A stretch of DNA of 64,000 nucleotides from Saccharomycopsis malanga (taxonomy: Eukaryota; Ascomycota; Saccharomycetes; Ascoideales; Saccharomycopsidaceae), in assembly GCA_004014935.1 (NCBI GenBank), contig CP025323.1, positions 558,001 through 622,000 of the forward strand, in the 5' to 3' direction. A program made the position numbers and the translations under genes. The notes below the pieces were generated by a model. The model searched no databases. It was given only the letters and a program-made list of their open reading frames with translations, and was not told the origin of the DNA. Positions 19,537-28,742 of the stretch are shown here, piece by piece; position 1 is the first letter of the stretch, and every line of letters starts with the position of its first letter.

Positions 19537-20577
19537 ATGATATCCCAGAACCCGCCAATCACTTCCCATGCGACTCTGGCCACCAACAAAAAGGTGGTCA
19601 AGTTTAAGTCAATTGAGGATCTTGCTCGTCAGCAGAACCAGGCTACCACTGCAGTATTTGTTCCCAAGCAGAGACGTACAACCTCGATTAACTTATTTCC
19701 CAGAAACCCTAGCCAAAACTCAAGAATGTCTACTCATAATAGCAATATAAGGCATCTGGAAGATTCTGGACACACTCATAAACCCAATTTGAGCATTGAC
19801 TCTGGATCTAGTTCGTTGTTGTCATCGCACGAGCCAAACAGTACTAATCCAAGATTTAGTTTCCTCAGCACAGTATCTTCGTCGCATTTCAACCAAACAG
19901 GAGTGACACCTGAGAGTAGCACTACGAGTCTTTCACACACACGCACCTCAACGGGTCATAATTCCAACTTTCAGGGTAGTTTCAACTTGAGTTTTGGTTC
20001 GAAACGACACAGCGTAAGTTCAAACACAACACTCAATGGACAGACTAAGTCTTTTAGTAAAACACAGCATCCAGTGATTACGGTTACAAAAGCGAATGAT
20101 CCTGATGAAGAAAAGGAAATTCTGATATCTAGTCCAACATTAACCCACAGTAAGGGCACGCCGTATGTTCAGCCTAAAAGACGGTCGTTTTCGCCTTATT
20201 TTCCTGAAAAAAACACCTCAGATACCCCAGTAGGCCGTGATTATAAAAATCAAAGCAGTACAAGTCTAACGTCAAGACGTTCTAAAGGACATGGTAATAT
20301 CCGAAACAAAACAGATAATCTGACTGCCAAGTATGAGCGGATTACCAACTCGTTGATTCAAATGTTTGACAATCTTCAGTCATCGAACCAGGACAAGGCC
20401 CAGTTGATTGAAAAACTTCAAACATTGAAAACTCAGAATGCAAAGAATCATAAGAAGCTTGAAGGTCTTTTGAATAAAATCAAACAAGTAGAAAACAATT
20501 TTGAAATCTACGATTCCAAGGTGGAAAACGATTGTACTTTGATAATGATATGTATGTGCTTGATTAAGAATATCTGA
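19537..20577 (+). CDS. Ser/Thr/Asn-rich protein with C-terminal coiled coil
   Basis: A 346-residue protein starting at the ATG at 19537. Residues 1-235 are disordered, with many Ser-Pro and basic-Ser sites such as RRTTSINLF and KRRSFSPYF, likely phosphorylation targets. Residues about 255-335 form a heptad-rich coiled coil (ITNSLIQMFDNLQ, LIEKLQTLKTQN, LEGLLNKIKQVENNFEIY). The family was not recognised. The last residues, CTLIMICMCLIKNI, look unlike the rest. A GTATGT donor at 20550 and a TACTAAC 3' of the stop raise the possibility of a 3' intron. Confidence 0.75.
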   Translation: MISQNPPITSHATLATNKKVVKFKSIEDLARQQNQATTAVFVPKQRRTTSINLFPRNPSQNSRMSTHNSNIRHLEDSGHTHKPNLSIDSGSSSLLSSHEPNSTNPRFSFLSTVSSSHFNQTGVTPESSTTSLSHTRTSTGHNSNFQGSFNLSFGSKRHSVSSNTTLNGQTKSFSKTQHPVITVTKANDPDEEKEILISSPTLTHSKGTPYVQPKRRSFSPYFPEKNTSDTPVGRDYKNQSSTSLTSRRSKGHGNIRNKTDNLTAKYERITNSLIQMFDNLQSSNQDKAQLIEKLQTLKTQNAKNHKKLEGLLNKIKQVENNFEIYDSKVENDCTLIMICMCLIKNI

Positions 20578-21642
20578 ATTTTTTACATAACATTACAATA
20601 TACATCTTGTAAGCCTACTAACTACAATGTATGGCCATCTCTCAAACGACTAGTATATACATATACTATGGCCCTGCACAACGGCCAAAAACGCTCCGGT
20701 GCGGCAATGGGTTTGGCTTGGCGACCCTGTTTCTTTCACAGCATTAATGATCGCTTAGTATATGGTATATGTTGATATTTCCCTTTCCAGACACCCATAC
20801 ATTTTTGGCAGGTGGTGTCTGAATGTGGTCCTTTGTTGGGCCTTGCTGGATATGGCGGTAACACGGTGGTAACAATCTTTTGACACTTTTCATCATCGAT
20901 AACTATTGCAATTACTAATATATGATATTACCAATACATGGTACAATTAGCCCACCTTTTTTATTATTAATGAACTATGCTTCCAATACACTATCGTCTC
21001 CACCATCACCTTTTTTTCTCTACTTTAGCTGACCATGCCTGCCCACCATGCTAAAACTCACGCTAAAACTGACTCCCTCGCTTGACGATCGATGGATCTG
21101 GCTACCTTTGCCATGCGTAACCGTCACAACAAATAGTTATCCTGTTTGACTTGCATACGATAACAGGCTAATGCTGCGACCCGCAGGTGTCTCCGGTGCC
21201 GCTGTTTTCGGAATCGGGATTTTAAACTATTAAAACAAACTTCAAGGTATAGTGAAATCCCTTAACACGAAAATCCCACGCAATTGCCGCAGATAATAGT
21301 CCCTCAACGCTCATTGGCTGGTACACACTCCAGGCTGCGCATAGGCGGCGTTGGCAATGCAACCCACAATAGATATAATGTATGAAAGAAAAAAAATTTT
21401 TCACTGCGCAATGATGCATGCAGCACATTACAGGACGCAGCACACCACCGGCGTACCGTTGCTACCCGCTAATCAGTTATGACTGATTCTTGTCAAGGCA
21501 AAATATAAAAGTCCTGAAATCCCCCAAACGGTAGACACTATTAGGTTTCTCTCTTTCTTCTTTCTTTTCTTCAACCTTTCAAGCTACAATTTTTACTTAC
21601 AAGATTTACCTCATATATTTGCCAAGTGTGCCTCCAGCCAAA
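20578..21642. other. GCN4 promoter region
   Basis: About 1 kb upstream of the GCN4 leader. It includes an 8-bp inverted repeat CAGACACC/GGTGTCTG (20788-20795, 20814-20821). A TATA-type AAAATATAAAAG near 21499 is followed by a CT-rich stretch at about 21547-21582 that looks like a yeast transcription-start zone. No gene is supported. Confidence 0.5.
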
Positions 21643-21654
21643 ATGTCCGCTTAA
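21643..21654 (+). promoter_or_regulatory. GCN4 leader uORF1 (Met-Ser-Ala-stop)
   Basis: ATG TCC GCT TAA, the first ATG of the probable GCN4 leader and 339 nt before the main start. A very short first uORF that permits reinitiation is the hallmark of GCN4 translational control. Its upstream context ATTTGCCAAGTG lies 26 nt before the ATG, exactly as at the main ORF. Confidence 0.8.
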
Positions 21655-21763
21655 ATCTTGTCAGATTATAAAAAGAAGTCGTTTTTTCGTTAAATTAGAT
21701 ATTTAAAGAAAAAAAAAAATAAGTTTTTAACAATCGTGTTAAAAGAGTTTTTCGTATTAAAGA

Positions 21764-21790
21764 ATGTTACCCAAAATGATGTTATCGTGA
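21764..21790 (+). promoter_or_regulatory. GCN4 leader uORF2 (8 codons)
   Basis: ATG TTA CCC AAA ATG ATG TTA TCG TGA encodes MLPKMMLS. It contains two further in-frame ATGs. It lies 110 nt after uORF1. Confidence 0.75.
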
Positions 21791-21852
21791 GAAAAAAAAG
21801 TTACTAAAAAGAGTTTATCAAAACGATTTTTAAATTTTAAAAATTATTAAAG

Positions 21853-21888
21853 ATGTTGTTCCCTAATATTTGTTTACTGTGCTGCTAA
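21853..21888 (+). promoter_or_regulatory. GCN4 leader uORF3 (11 codons)
   Basis: ATG TTG TTC CCT through TGC TGC TAA encodes MLFPNICLLCC. It is the last uORF, ending 104 nt before the main ATG, a position suited to the inhibitory uORF. Confidence 0.75.
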
Positions 21889-21992
21889 AGTTATTTATCC
21901 TGTTAATTAAGTCATTATATTTATCATAAATTATTATTATCATTACTGCCCCTATTAGTTACGTCCATTTGCCAAGTGCCCCCATTTCCCCA

Positions 21993-22856
21993 ATGTCCGG
22001 TTTTAATTTCATGATCAACGATCCTGCTAAAGGATTTAATGACAACATGTCATTCGTCTCCATGGGAGACACTTCCTCCCACCCTATTCCAGTGGTTCTT
22101 GGTGAAAATGTCTTTGACATGTTTGCCCAGAAGGAAGCAATTTCCAATCTTCCCTTGGGAGAGGCAGCTGCCCATGAGTTGGCTCAAACTGTTGACTCGC
22201 CTGTCTCCTCAAGCACCAACACTCCTTCCACCTGTACCATTTCTCCAATGGAGTTGTTGAATCTTACTGCTGACGATGTTTTAACCAATGATTCCAGTTC
22301 TCCAATGTTCCAAGACTTGGACTTGGATCCAAACAATTGGACCTCATTGTTTGACAACGAGCCTATGGAGTCTTCTGCTTCTCCTAGTGCTGTCAATGAA
22401 ACCAAACCATCAAGTTTCTTTGATTTTGCCAGTAAGCCAACTTCCAGTGTTGAGAGTTCAGTCAGTCCTGTCAAGGTTGAAACTTCAATTAGCGTCCATT
22501 CTGCTCCAACAGTTTCCCAAAGACCACTCAAGCGTTCATTAGATTCTAGTGATTCTCTTGTTTCTGAGTCCTCTAAACGTAAGAAGAGTACAACCAAAGT
22601 TGATCACTTGGGTTGTGTTGCTTACAACAGAAAACAACGTTCTGCTCCTTTGGACCCTATTGTGATGCCAACCACTGGTGACTCTGCTGCTGTTAAAAGA
22701 GCAAGAAACACTGAGGCTGCCAGAAGATCCAGAGCTAGAAAAATGGAAAGAATGAACCAATTGGAAGACAAGGTTGAAGAGTTGTTGCAAAGAAACAGTG
22801 ACTTGGAAGCTGAAGTTGAGAGATTAAGAAGCTTGCTTGGAGAAAGAGCTAATTAA
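21993..22856 (+). CDS. GCN4: bZIP transcription activator of general amino-acid control
   Basis: A 287-residue protein from the ATG at 21993 (MSGFNF). The basic region AAVKRARNTEAARRSRARK (about 232-250) and leucine zipper QLEDKVEELLQRN...LLGER (about 256-285) match Gcn4 nearly residue for residue. The block DHLGCVAYNRKQRSAPLDPI just before them is also Gcn4-specific. The central acidic activation motif is NNWTSLFDNEP (about 114-124), with aromatic clusters in FDMFAQ and SSFFDFAS. The protein binds TGACTCA-type sites and switches on amino-acid biosynthesis genes in starvation. The leader with three uORFs indicates eIF2/Gcn2-dependent translational control. A two-residue extension (AN) follows the usual GER end. 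Confidence 0.97.
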   Translation: MSGFNFMINDPAKGFNDNMSFVSMGDTSSHPIPVVLGENVFDMFAQKEAISNLPLGEAAAHELAQTVDSPVSSSTNTPSTCTISPMELLNLTADDVLTNDSSSPMFQDLDLDPNNWTSLFDNEPMESSASPSAVNETKPSSFFDFASKPTSSVESSVSPVKVETSISVHSAPTVSQRPLKRSLDSSDSLVSESSKRKKSTTKVDHLGCVAYNRKQRSAPLDPIVMPTTGDSAAVKRARNTEAARRSRARKMERMNQLEDKVEELLQRNSDLEAEVERLRSLLGERAN

Positions 22857-23287
22857 TCTGTTTTTGTTTTTTGTTTTTTAATTTGTTTTTAATGTGTGTT
22901 CTATTTATTACACAATGACTTTATATTCTTTATTTGTTTTTTGTTGTTCGAATACTATCACTTATTCGCATTGATACAACTCAATATTACATTTTTGTTT
23001 AAATTTGTTAATTAAATGTAGCAATCAATATATCTTGCTTTAAATGATGATGTATTCATTGTTATTATTGTCTTGTATTCAGTCTTTTAAACCAGTTGCA
23101 AGGTGATCTAAATCCCCGGTCATATATAGAGGCACTGACGTCAAGCAGCTGAGCTACTAAAAGGTCATATTTTTTTTTTCATTTTTCATTTTTCAAACAT
23201 TATCTGCGATACAAGAATATCACTATTGAATGTTGAAAGCGGAATATTCATCAATCTTTCAAAAACTCGAGATTACTTCAAGTCCAT
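22857..23287. other. Intergenic: GCN4 3' end and protease promoter
   Basis: About 430 bp, AT-rich. TGACGTCA-like sequence CTGACGTCAAG near 23137 resembles an ATF/CREB or Gcn4-type site and lies about 150 bp before the protease start. Otherwise nothing was recognised. Confidence 0.45.
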
Positions 23288-24589
23288 ATGTCAATAGTAG
23301 TATTCAATAAGTACAAGTCGTTCCATGTGCCCAAAACTCCCACTGAGGCACCTCGTCATCGCACAAATCAAGTTATCATTACCAATGGGTTCGAATTCTT
23401 GCGATGGACTGATATTGATGATACGGAAGATCCGGAATTAGCTCTGTCTACTGGTAGTGAATCCCCGGAGGCAGAGCCCTCTAGTGTTCTGTCGTCACTG
23501 AGTGCAACTTCTGATTCTGTTATAGAGGAAGAGGTTGGTGAAGATCATGGAAAACTTGGAATGATTCCAAAAAAGATCAAAATGTCCAAGCAGGAACGTA
23601 AGCAGCTAAAAAAAGACAAGAAACAGAAAAAGATGGAAGCTAGAAAGATCAAAAAGGCAGAAGAACAAAACGAGATTTTAGTAGCAGGCACCAACGAAGA
23701 GTCGCCCGATTCTCATCATCTTTTTAGACATAGCAACAGCAATAACAGCAGTAACCACGGTTCCAAACAACAGGTAAAATATCTTAGCAGTACAATAAAC
23801 ATACCTACTGCCGACAAGCTCCGCCATTTGAAATCACTCTACCTGAATCTTGCAAGTACCAAAGAAACCAGAATTGGAGATTTCCATGACATCATCATCT
23901 TTAAAGAGGACATTTTTAATTTAAACCATGAGGAATGGCTCAACGATAACAATTTGTCTTACATGTACGAATATTTCGAAAAACACCAACTTCGGCACTT
24001 CATCCATTCAAATGATATTCTCCTCAACTCCAAACTTGCCCTCCGATTTAAAAACCTGATTCTTCTACTTAAGCCCTCAATTGCGTTTCTTCTTTTGAAA
24101 AATCCTGATCCTGCTTCACTAAAGGGCATCTTACCACCACTTGAGCTTTCAAGCTTTATATTCATCCCTATAAATGATAATGATGACGTTGAGTTGGCAG
24201 AAGGGGGCTCACATTGGTCTCTTGTTGTGATATCTATTCTAGATGGTAAGGCCTTTGTCTACGACACTCTTAGTGACGAAGAAGACGAAAATAATAACCC
24301 GGAAGCTCTTGATTTAGTGAAGAATTTGAACATCTATATGAAGGCAAACGCTCGTGGCATCCCAGATATAAAAGCCGTTAGAGTGCGGACCCCTCAACAA
24401 ATTAATGGCAGCGACTGTGGAGTTCATGTGTTGCAAATAAGTGCCATTTTACTCAGTCGTTTAATTTACGCTCAAGATAATATCCCAATTGACTTTAGAT
24501 TAGAAAGTATTAGATTGAGTGCTTTGGATGGGCGTATATTTATCCTAGAGACTATTGCTAATAATAATTTGAGCCTTAATTTTCAATGA
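23288..24589 (+). CDS. C48-family ubiquitin-like protease, DEN1/SENP8 (NEDD8-specific) type
   Basis: A 433-residue protein. The N-terminal 160 residues are disordered and Lys/Glu-rich. The C-terminal half is a C48 (Ulp-fold) peptidase with all catalytic elements: His309 in GGSHWSLVV, Asp326 in FVYDTLSD, the oxyanion Gln in TPQQINGSDCG and the nucleophile Cys377. The substrate-entry motif EEWLNDNNLSYMYEYFE is also present. Among C48 enzymes, the GGSHWSL motif and compact domain without Ulp1-type extensions best fit DEN1/SENP8 and S. pombe Nep1, which process or remove Rub1/NEDD8. A SUMO-specific role cannot be excluded. The start ATG at 23288 is the first in frame. Confidence 0.85.
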   Translation: MSIVVFNKYKSFHVPKTPTEAPRHRTNQVIITNGFEFLRWTDIDDTEDPELALSTGSESPEAEPSSVLSSLSATSDSVIEEEVGEDHGKLGMIPKKIKMSKQERKQLKKDKKQKKMEARKIKKAEEQNEILVAGTNEESPDSHHLFRHSNSNNSSNHGSKQQVKYLSSTINIPTADKLRHLKSLYLNLASTKETRIGDFHDIIIFKEDIFNLNHEEWLNDNNLSYMYEYFEKHQLRHFIHSNDILLNSKLALRFKNLILLLKPSIAFLLLKNPDPASLKGILPPLELSSFIFIPINDNDDVELAEGGSHWSLVVISILDGKAFVYDTLSDEEDENNNPEALDLVKNLNIYMKANARGIPDIKAVRVRTPQQINGSDCGVHVLQISAILLSRLIYAQDNIPIDFRLESIRLSALDGRIFILETIANNNLSLNFQ

Positions 24590-25201
24590 CCATTGTTTGT
24601 TTATGTCATAATATACTATATACAGTCAACTTTCTATATATGTAGGGACTGTCAAAAATTATATTCAATGCTATAGAGTTACACATTTCTCCTAATGCTG
24701 AATTTAGTTAATCAAGTTCCTTGAGAATGCTTTCACTATTCAAAATAGATGTCCGGCAACTGGTTCCTCATTTCATATATATTATATCTACTCTTACTGA
24801 TGTTGGGTTTTATTACTTTGAGCACTGTAAAAAGGTATTGGATTTTGTTGAATTTACAACAATGCTTTTGGCTTTTCTCCCACAGGATTTTTAGCAAATA
24901 TCATTTTAATATAGCGCTCATATGCACAACAGATATATACTAAACTGCAGATAAAAGTTTTATTTATAATATAAAACATAGATATATTATCTCATAAGTA
25001 TATACTGCCTTTTCTTATACACTCGCAATTCTTTTTACATGTCAAGGGATAAAGGTATAAATTATATTACAAGCTGCAACTGTCGTTTTATTGATTTAAT
25101 GAAGTGTCTCGACAATTTTACATTTTCTTTTTCTACAGGTTATACCTCAGATTGTGACCAAGTTTTTCAACATAAAATAAGCTAAAATTTTAAACAAATT
25201 A
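24590..25201. other. Intergenic with one doubtful small hydrophobic ORF
   Basis: About 600 bp. A plus-strand ATG at 24749 opens 64 codons starting MSGNWFLISYILYLLLLMLG, which would be a one-TM peptide, but there is no further support. AT-rich otherwise. Confidence 0.4.
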
Positions 25202-25274
25202 GCCCTTATGGCCAAGTTGGTAAGGCGCTACACTAGTAATGTAGCGATCCTCAGTTCGAATCTGAGTGAGGGCA
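25202..25274 (+). tRNA. tRNA-Thr (anticodon AGT)
   Basis: A 73-nt intronless cloverleaf. The acceptor GCCCTTA pairs with TGAGGGC (one G-U), with discriminator A. The D arm holds the A box TGGCCAAGTTGG. The anticodon stem CTACA/TGTAG encloses loop CTAGTAA with AGT at 25235-25237 (read as IGU, Thr). The T arm is CTCAGTTCGAATCTGAG, a 5-bp stem with the B box. It is followed by a T-rich Pol III terminator near 25276. Confidence 0.97.
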
Positions 25275-26008
25275 TTTATTTTTTGTTGCCTCTTTTCAAG
25301 AAACGTAAGAGAATTTAAGGAAGAAAAAGCTGAAATTAGTTGAAAAGTTCAACATATTGATATTACGGCATACCGTAATTGTTTTTATTGGTTCTAAGCC
25401 GCACTGAACGAACTTAACAAAACAAATTTTTAGTAGCCTGGTTTATATTATAAGACATCATATATAGTATAGCTATAAAGTAGTTGTGCCGGTTAGTAAG
25501 GAGCGAAGAAACAACAAACAAATGAAACTTAGTTGATTCTTAATAGCAGTGCTGAAAATATTAATGTATGATATAAACATAGGATTTGAAAGGACAAAAA
25601 TAAACGGACAGGAAATATTATATGAGAAAAAACCAAGCCTTAAAAGAAGAACAACTCAAAATGAGTTTCCATTAAAAACCAACCAGTAATCCGCGTAAAT
25701 AAAAAGGGTGATAAACCATTGAGCGATTTGAAAATAAGGCTAAAAAAACAATCCATAAAGCAGAAAAAAAAGATTCCATATTAGAAAGTCCAAAAACCAA
25801 GGCCGTAATATTAGCAAAAAAAACAAATAAAAATCTAAAATATAGCATATGATAGTGTAGATGTGATTAAATGAAAAATAGAAAAGAAGTAAAAAGAAAC
25901 TAACGAGTGATAGCATGTAGTAGGGACAGGACGGATTCAAACTTAAAAGTAAAATGGTGGTTCAGTCAGTTTGAACACACACACATACAAGCACATACAA
26001 ACGAAACA
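25275..26008. other. Intergenic: tRNA-Thr terminator and 3' flank of the GAC1-like gene
   Basis: About 730 bp, very AT-rich with poly-A runs on the plus strand. It starts with the tRNA terminator (TTTATTTTTTG). No further gene or repeat was recognised. Confidence 0.5.
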
Positions 26009-28363
26009 TTAACCTTGGAAGAAACAATAATTTTGAACCAATTCCTGATAAGATTTTGAGTCAATAGAAGGTCGTTCCTCACGGAGTTTTTGAATCTCGT
26101 ATTTTGGCTTTGAAGCATCTTGTTTATCAGTTTCTGGCTTGTTGAAAGAAAGGTCATTAGGGTTCTGTGTAATTTCTTTGTCGTGACCAAGAAGTGCTTT
26201 TGGAGATAAAACTTGATTACCGTTGATAGATTCTGAGGAATAACCAGAGCTTTGAGGTGGAGAAAAAAGAGAGCCACCGTTTGTGTTTGTAGAGTCTGTC
26301 TTAGTAGACCTTGGTACTGCTGATCCTTCTACAAGAGCTGGAGAAGCAGACGATGAAGAAGAGGAAATAACAGAGTCAAAAACAGGATTTTTGTTTTCAT
26401 TTTCAAATGCCAAATTTTCTGCTGTCTTAGCACTTGGTCCTGTGCTGTAAAAAGAGCTCAATCCAGAGTACTTATAATCGACTAATGACTCACCCAAATC
26501 ATTAAAATCTGGAGCATCTCCATTAACATGTCCGAATGCATCAACCGAGCCTCCGTTAGTAGAAGGGTATTTGAAGTAAGGCGTGTTAGGTGACAAGGAC
26601 TCAAATGGCGGAAAGTAGCTGTCTTTAGCGCTAGTGTAAGTGTTGTAAATATCGGTCAATTTATGGTCATCATAATTGTAGCGGGTATCCTCTTCAGAGT
26701 TATCATAGTCATGGCTGTTGTCAGCAGAACCCGAGGAACTATAACCACCGATCTTGTCACTACTAAAGTATGTTGACTCAGAGTCAGGGTCAGTACGACT
26801 GTCGCTTTTTCTAGCTCTGGTAGTAAACTTTCTCAGGTAATTTCTAACATTCTGTTTGGCAACCTCTGAATGTCTTTTAAAAACTGTATTTTTCAACAAT
26901 ATTTCGTAGTTTTTCAGGTTGTTGTTGTCCCAAAACTGTTGTCCTGCGGTTTCGTATTTTATGCAGGCTACAAGATTAATATGGTCCTTAACCAATTTGT
27001 CTTCAATCAATGCAACCAATGGGATCTTAAAAACAAACCGGTCATATTGATTCTTGCGCAAAATTCGAGGAATGTCAGGAACATAAATAGCATCGATTTC
27101 AGAAATGATTTTCCAATGATTTAAAGAATACTTGACAATAACAGATTTTTTGAAGGCAAGATTCTTTGTAGCAATATGACCCTTGAGAAACTTTTTATCA
27201 GTGCTCAAGAAAAAACGTTCAAGAAACACGGGAGGGCCTTCTTTGATTTTCTGGACATAGTTTATAGGCTCTACGTTTTTCATTTCCAACTGCCAATCTA
27301 TGTTAGAATCCAAGGAACTCAGAGAGAAATAATCATCGTCGGAATCAGTGTCAGTGGACTCTTCGTCACTATCTCCTATCAACCAACGGTATTTTGGGAT
27401 GTGCTTGGCTGGTTGAACTACGGGAGAGGTTTCAGCACTAATGGCTGTTGGAGTGTCTTTTTCTCTGAAATATTTGACGTCTACAAAAGAGTCATTGTTG
27501 AAATGTACAGATTTGTAGGTAGGCGTTGTAGGCAAGGATTGGGCTGATCTTCCGTAGGAGTTTCCGAGAGAGCTCAATTTCAAGGAGCTTTTCACAATCT
27601 CGCCTGTCTTTTTACGCACCAATGGTGGGAAGTCGCCGTTGGATGGGTGACTAGAAGTTGCGTTGATTTCAGGAGAAGGTGACTTGGAAATGGCAACGTT
27701 TTCCTTGTCATATGTGCTTGACAACTTTTTGTTGAGCTCAGTATTGTTTGAAGTCTGATTTTGACGATTCTGTGAGACCAAAAACGGGTTTTTTGAGGTG
27801 TCAGAAAAACGTCTGGTATGCAAAAAGCTAAGTGATTTTGGCTCTACATTTACTGTTTGATGACGGAAAAGACCAGGCTTTTCAGCAAGTGGTACATGCT
27901 GGGAGTGTGTGTTGGGGGTATCGTTGAATGATAGAAGTAACAGCGAAGTTGAACTGTTGGAACTTGTTGAGCCCGACGACATTCTGCGTCTATCAATGAT
28001 CAGTTGGTGGGTGGCGGTATTTTTATCGAAACCGTCAGTTTTAGTGGAATCATCTTTATGAGAGCTACTTCTGGCAGAACCATTTTTATTCATAAAAGCT
28101 TTACCAGAGCTATTTTGATCAACACCAACTTGCTTGTCTTCATTAGTGACATCTGCAGTATTCAGGCCATTAATATTCTTATCATGATCATCCAGATCGT
28201 CAGCATCCTGATTCGAAATTCTCTCCCTACCCTCACTACCGCCAGTTCGGAACGGATGGACCACGGCAGCAGTGGAGTTACTTCCAGTGAGTGGCCAGGG
28301 AAGACGTGTGTCAGGTCCATCGCGGCCGCCAGTATTATTAGAAGACGCCAGAAGATAGACCAT
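26009..28363 (-). CDS. GAC1: PP1 (Glc7) regulatory subunit with CBM21 glycogen-binding domain
   Basis: A 784-residue protein from the ATG at 28363 (MVYLLASSNN). A PP1-docking RVxF-type motif, KSVHFNN, is at about residues 284-290, followed by an acidic DSDEESTDTDSDDD patch. The CBM21 domain (about 380-490) shows FLKGHIATKNLAFKKSVIVK, the VRxTxDxW-like KYSLNHWK and the C-terminal FWDNNNLKNYEI motif that binds glycogen. Flanks are long, Ser-rich and disordered. Family members (Gac1, Pig1, Pig2, Gip2) recruit phosphatase Glc7 to glycogen synthase; the length is closest to Gac1 (793). Assignment to Gac1 rather than Pig1 is tentative. Confidence 0.85.
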   Translation of the reverse strand: MVYLLASSNNTGGRDGPDTRLPWPLTGSNSTAAVVHPFRTGGSEGRERISNQDADDLDDHDKNINGLNTADVTNEDKQVGVDQNSSGKAFMNKNGSARSSSHKDDSTKTDGFDKNTATHQLIIDRRRMSSGSTSSNSSTSLLLLSFNDTPNTHSQHVPLAEKPGLFRHQTVNVEPKSLSFLHTRRFSDTSKNPFLVSQNRQNQTSNNTELNKKLSSTYDKENVAISKSPSPEINATSSHPSNGDFPPLVRKKTGEIVKSSLKLSSLGNSYGRSAQSLPTTPTYKSVHFNNDSFVDVKYFREKDTPTAISAETSPVVQPAKHIPKYRWLIGDSDEESTDTDSDDDYFSLSSLDSNIDWQLEMKNVEPINYVQKIKEGPPVFLERFFLSTDKKFLKGHIATKNLAFKKSVIVKYSLNHWKIISEIDAIYVPDIPRILRKNQYDRFVFKIPLVALIEDKLVKDHINLVACIKYETAGQQFWDNNNLKNYEILLKNTVFKRHSEVAKQNVRNYLRKFTTRARKSDSRTDPDSESTYFSSDKIGGYSSSGSADNSHDYDNSEEDTRYNYDDHKLTDIYNTYTSAKDSYFPPFESLSPNTPYFKYPSTNGGSVDAFGHVNGDAPDFNDLGESLVDYKYSGLSSFYSTGPSAKTAENLAFENENKNPVFDSVISSSSSSASPALVEGSAVPRSTKTDSTNTNGGSLFSPPQSSGYSSESINGNQVLSPKALLGHDKEITQNPNDLSFNKPETDKQDASKPKYEIQKLREERPSIDSKSYQELVQNYCFFQG

Positions 28364-28742
28364 GACTTCTGGGGACAACAAAAAGGCTATGGAAGGGCCA
28401 GCGCTATGTGTAGTGTAGTGAGAGATAGAGGTGGGATAAATTGGAACAATATATGGATCGGATTTTGTATTTCCTATCGCTTCCTATGATGGTGTGATGC
28501 GGTTTTGGATAGTGTGTTTTTCACCGAGTGTGTCGGGGCCCCACGGTGAGCAACATTGCGGAGACAGGCTCAGAAAAGGTTCCGGGCGGCGTAAAGTAGG
28601 CAGAAAAGAGGAAACTAGCGAGATCAGCGATGGCTGTGACGGGCCTACAAAGAAGGGAGGACCTAAGGGAATTTATTATTGAACTGTAGTTGCTGTATAT
28701 TTATAGAAGATACAAGGTAAGCAATTAATTAGTGTTCTGTGA
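28364..28742. other. Promoter region of the GAC1-like gene
   Basis: About 380 bp between two minus-strand genes. It is GC-richer than most intergenic DNA near 28520-28650 (GTGTCGGGGCCCCACGG). No gene was recognised. Confidence 0.45.

Noticed and set aside
24749-24943. 64-codon hydrophobic ORF as a real gene
   Set aside because: Only an ATG and a chance-length frame in T-rich DNA, with no homology recognised. It is noted in the intergenic entry instead.
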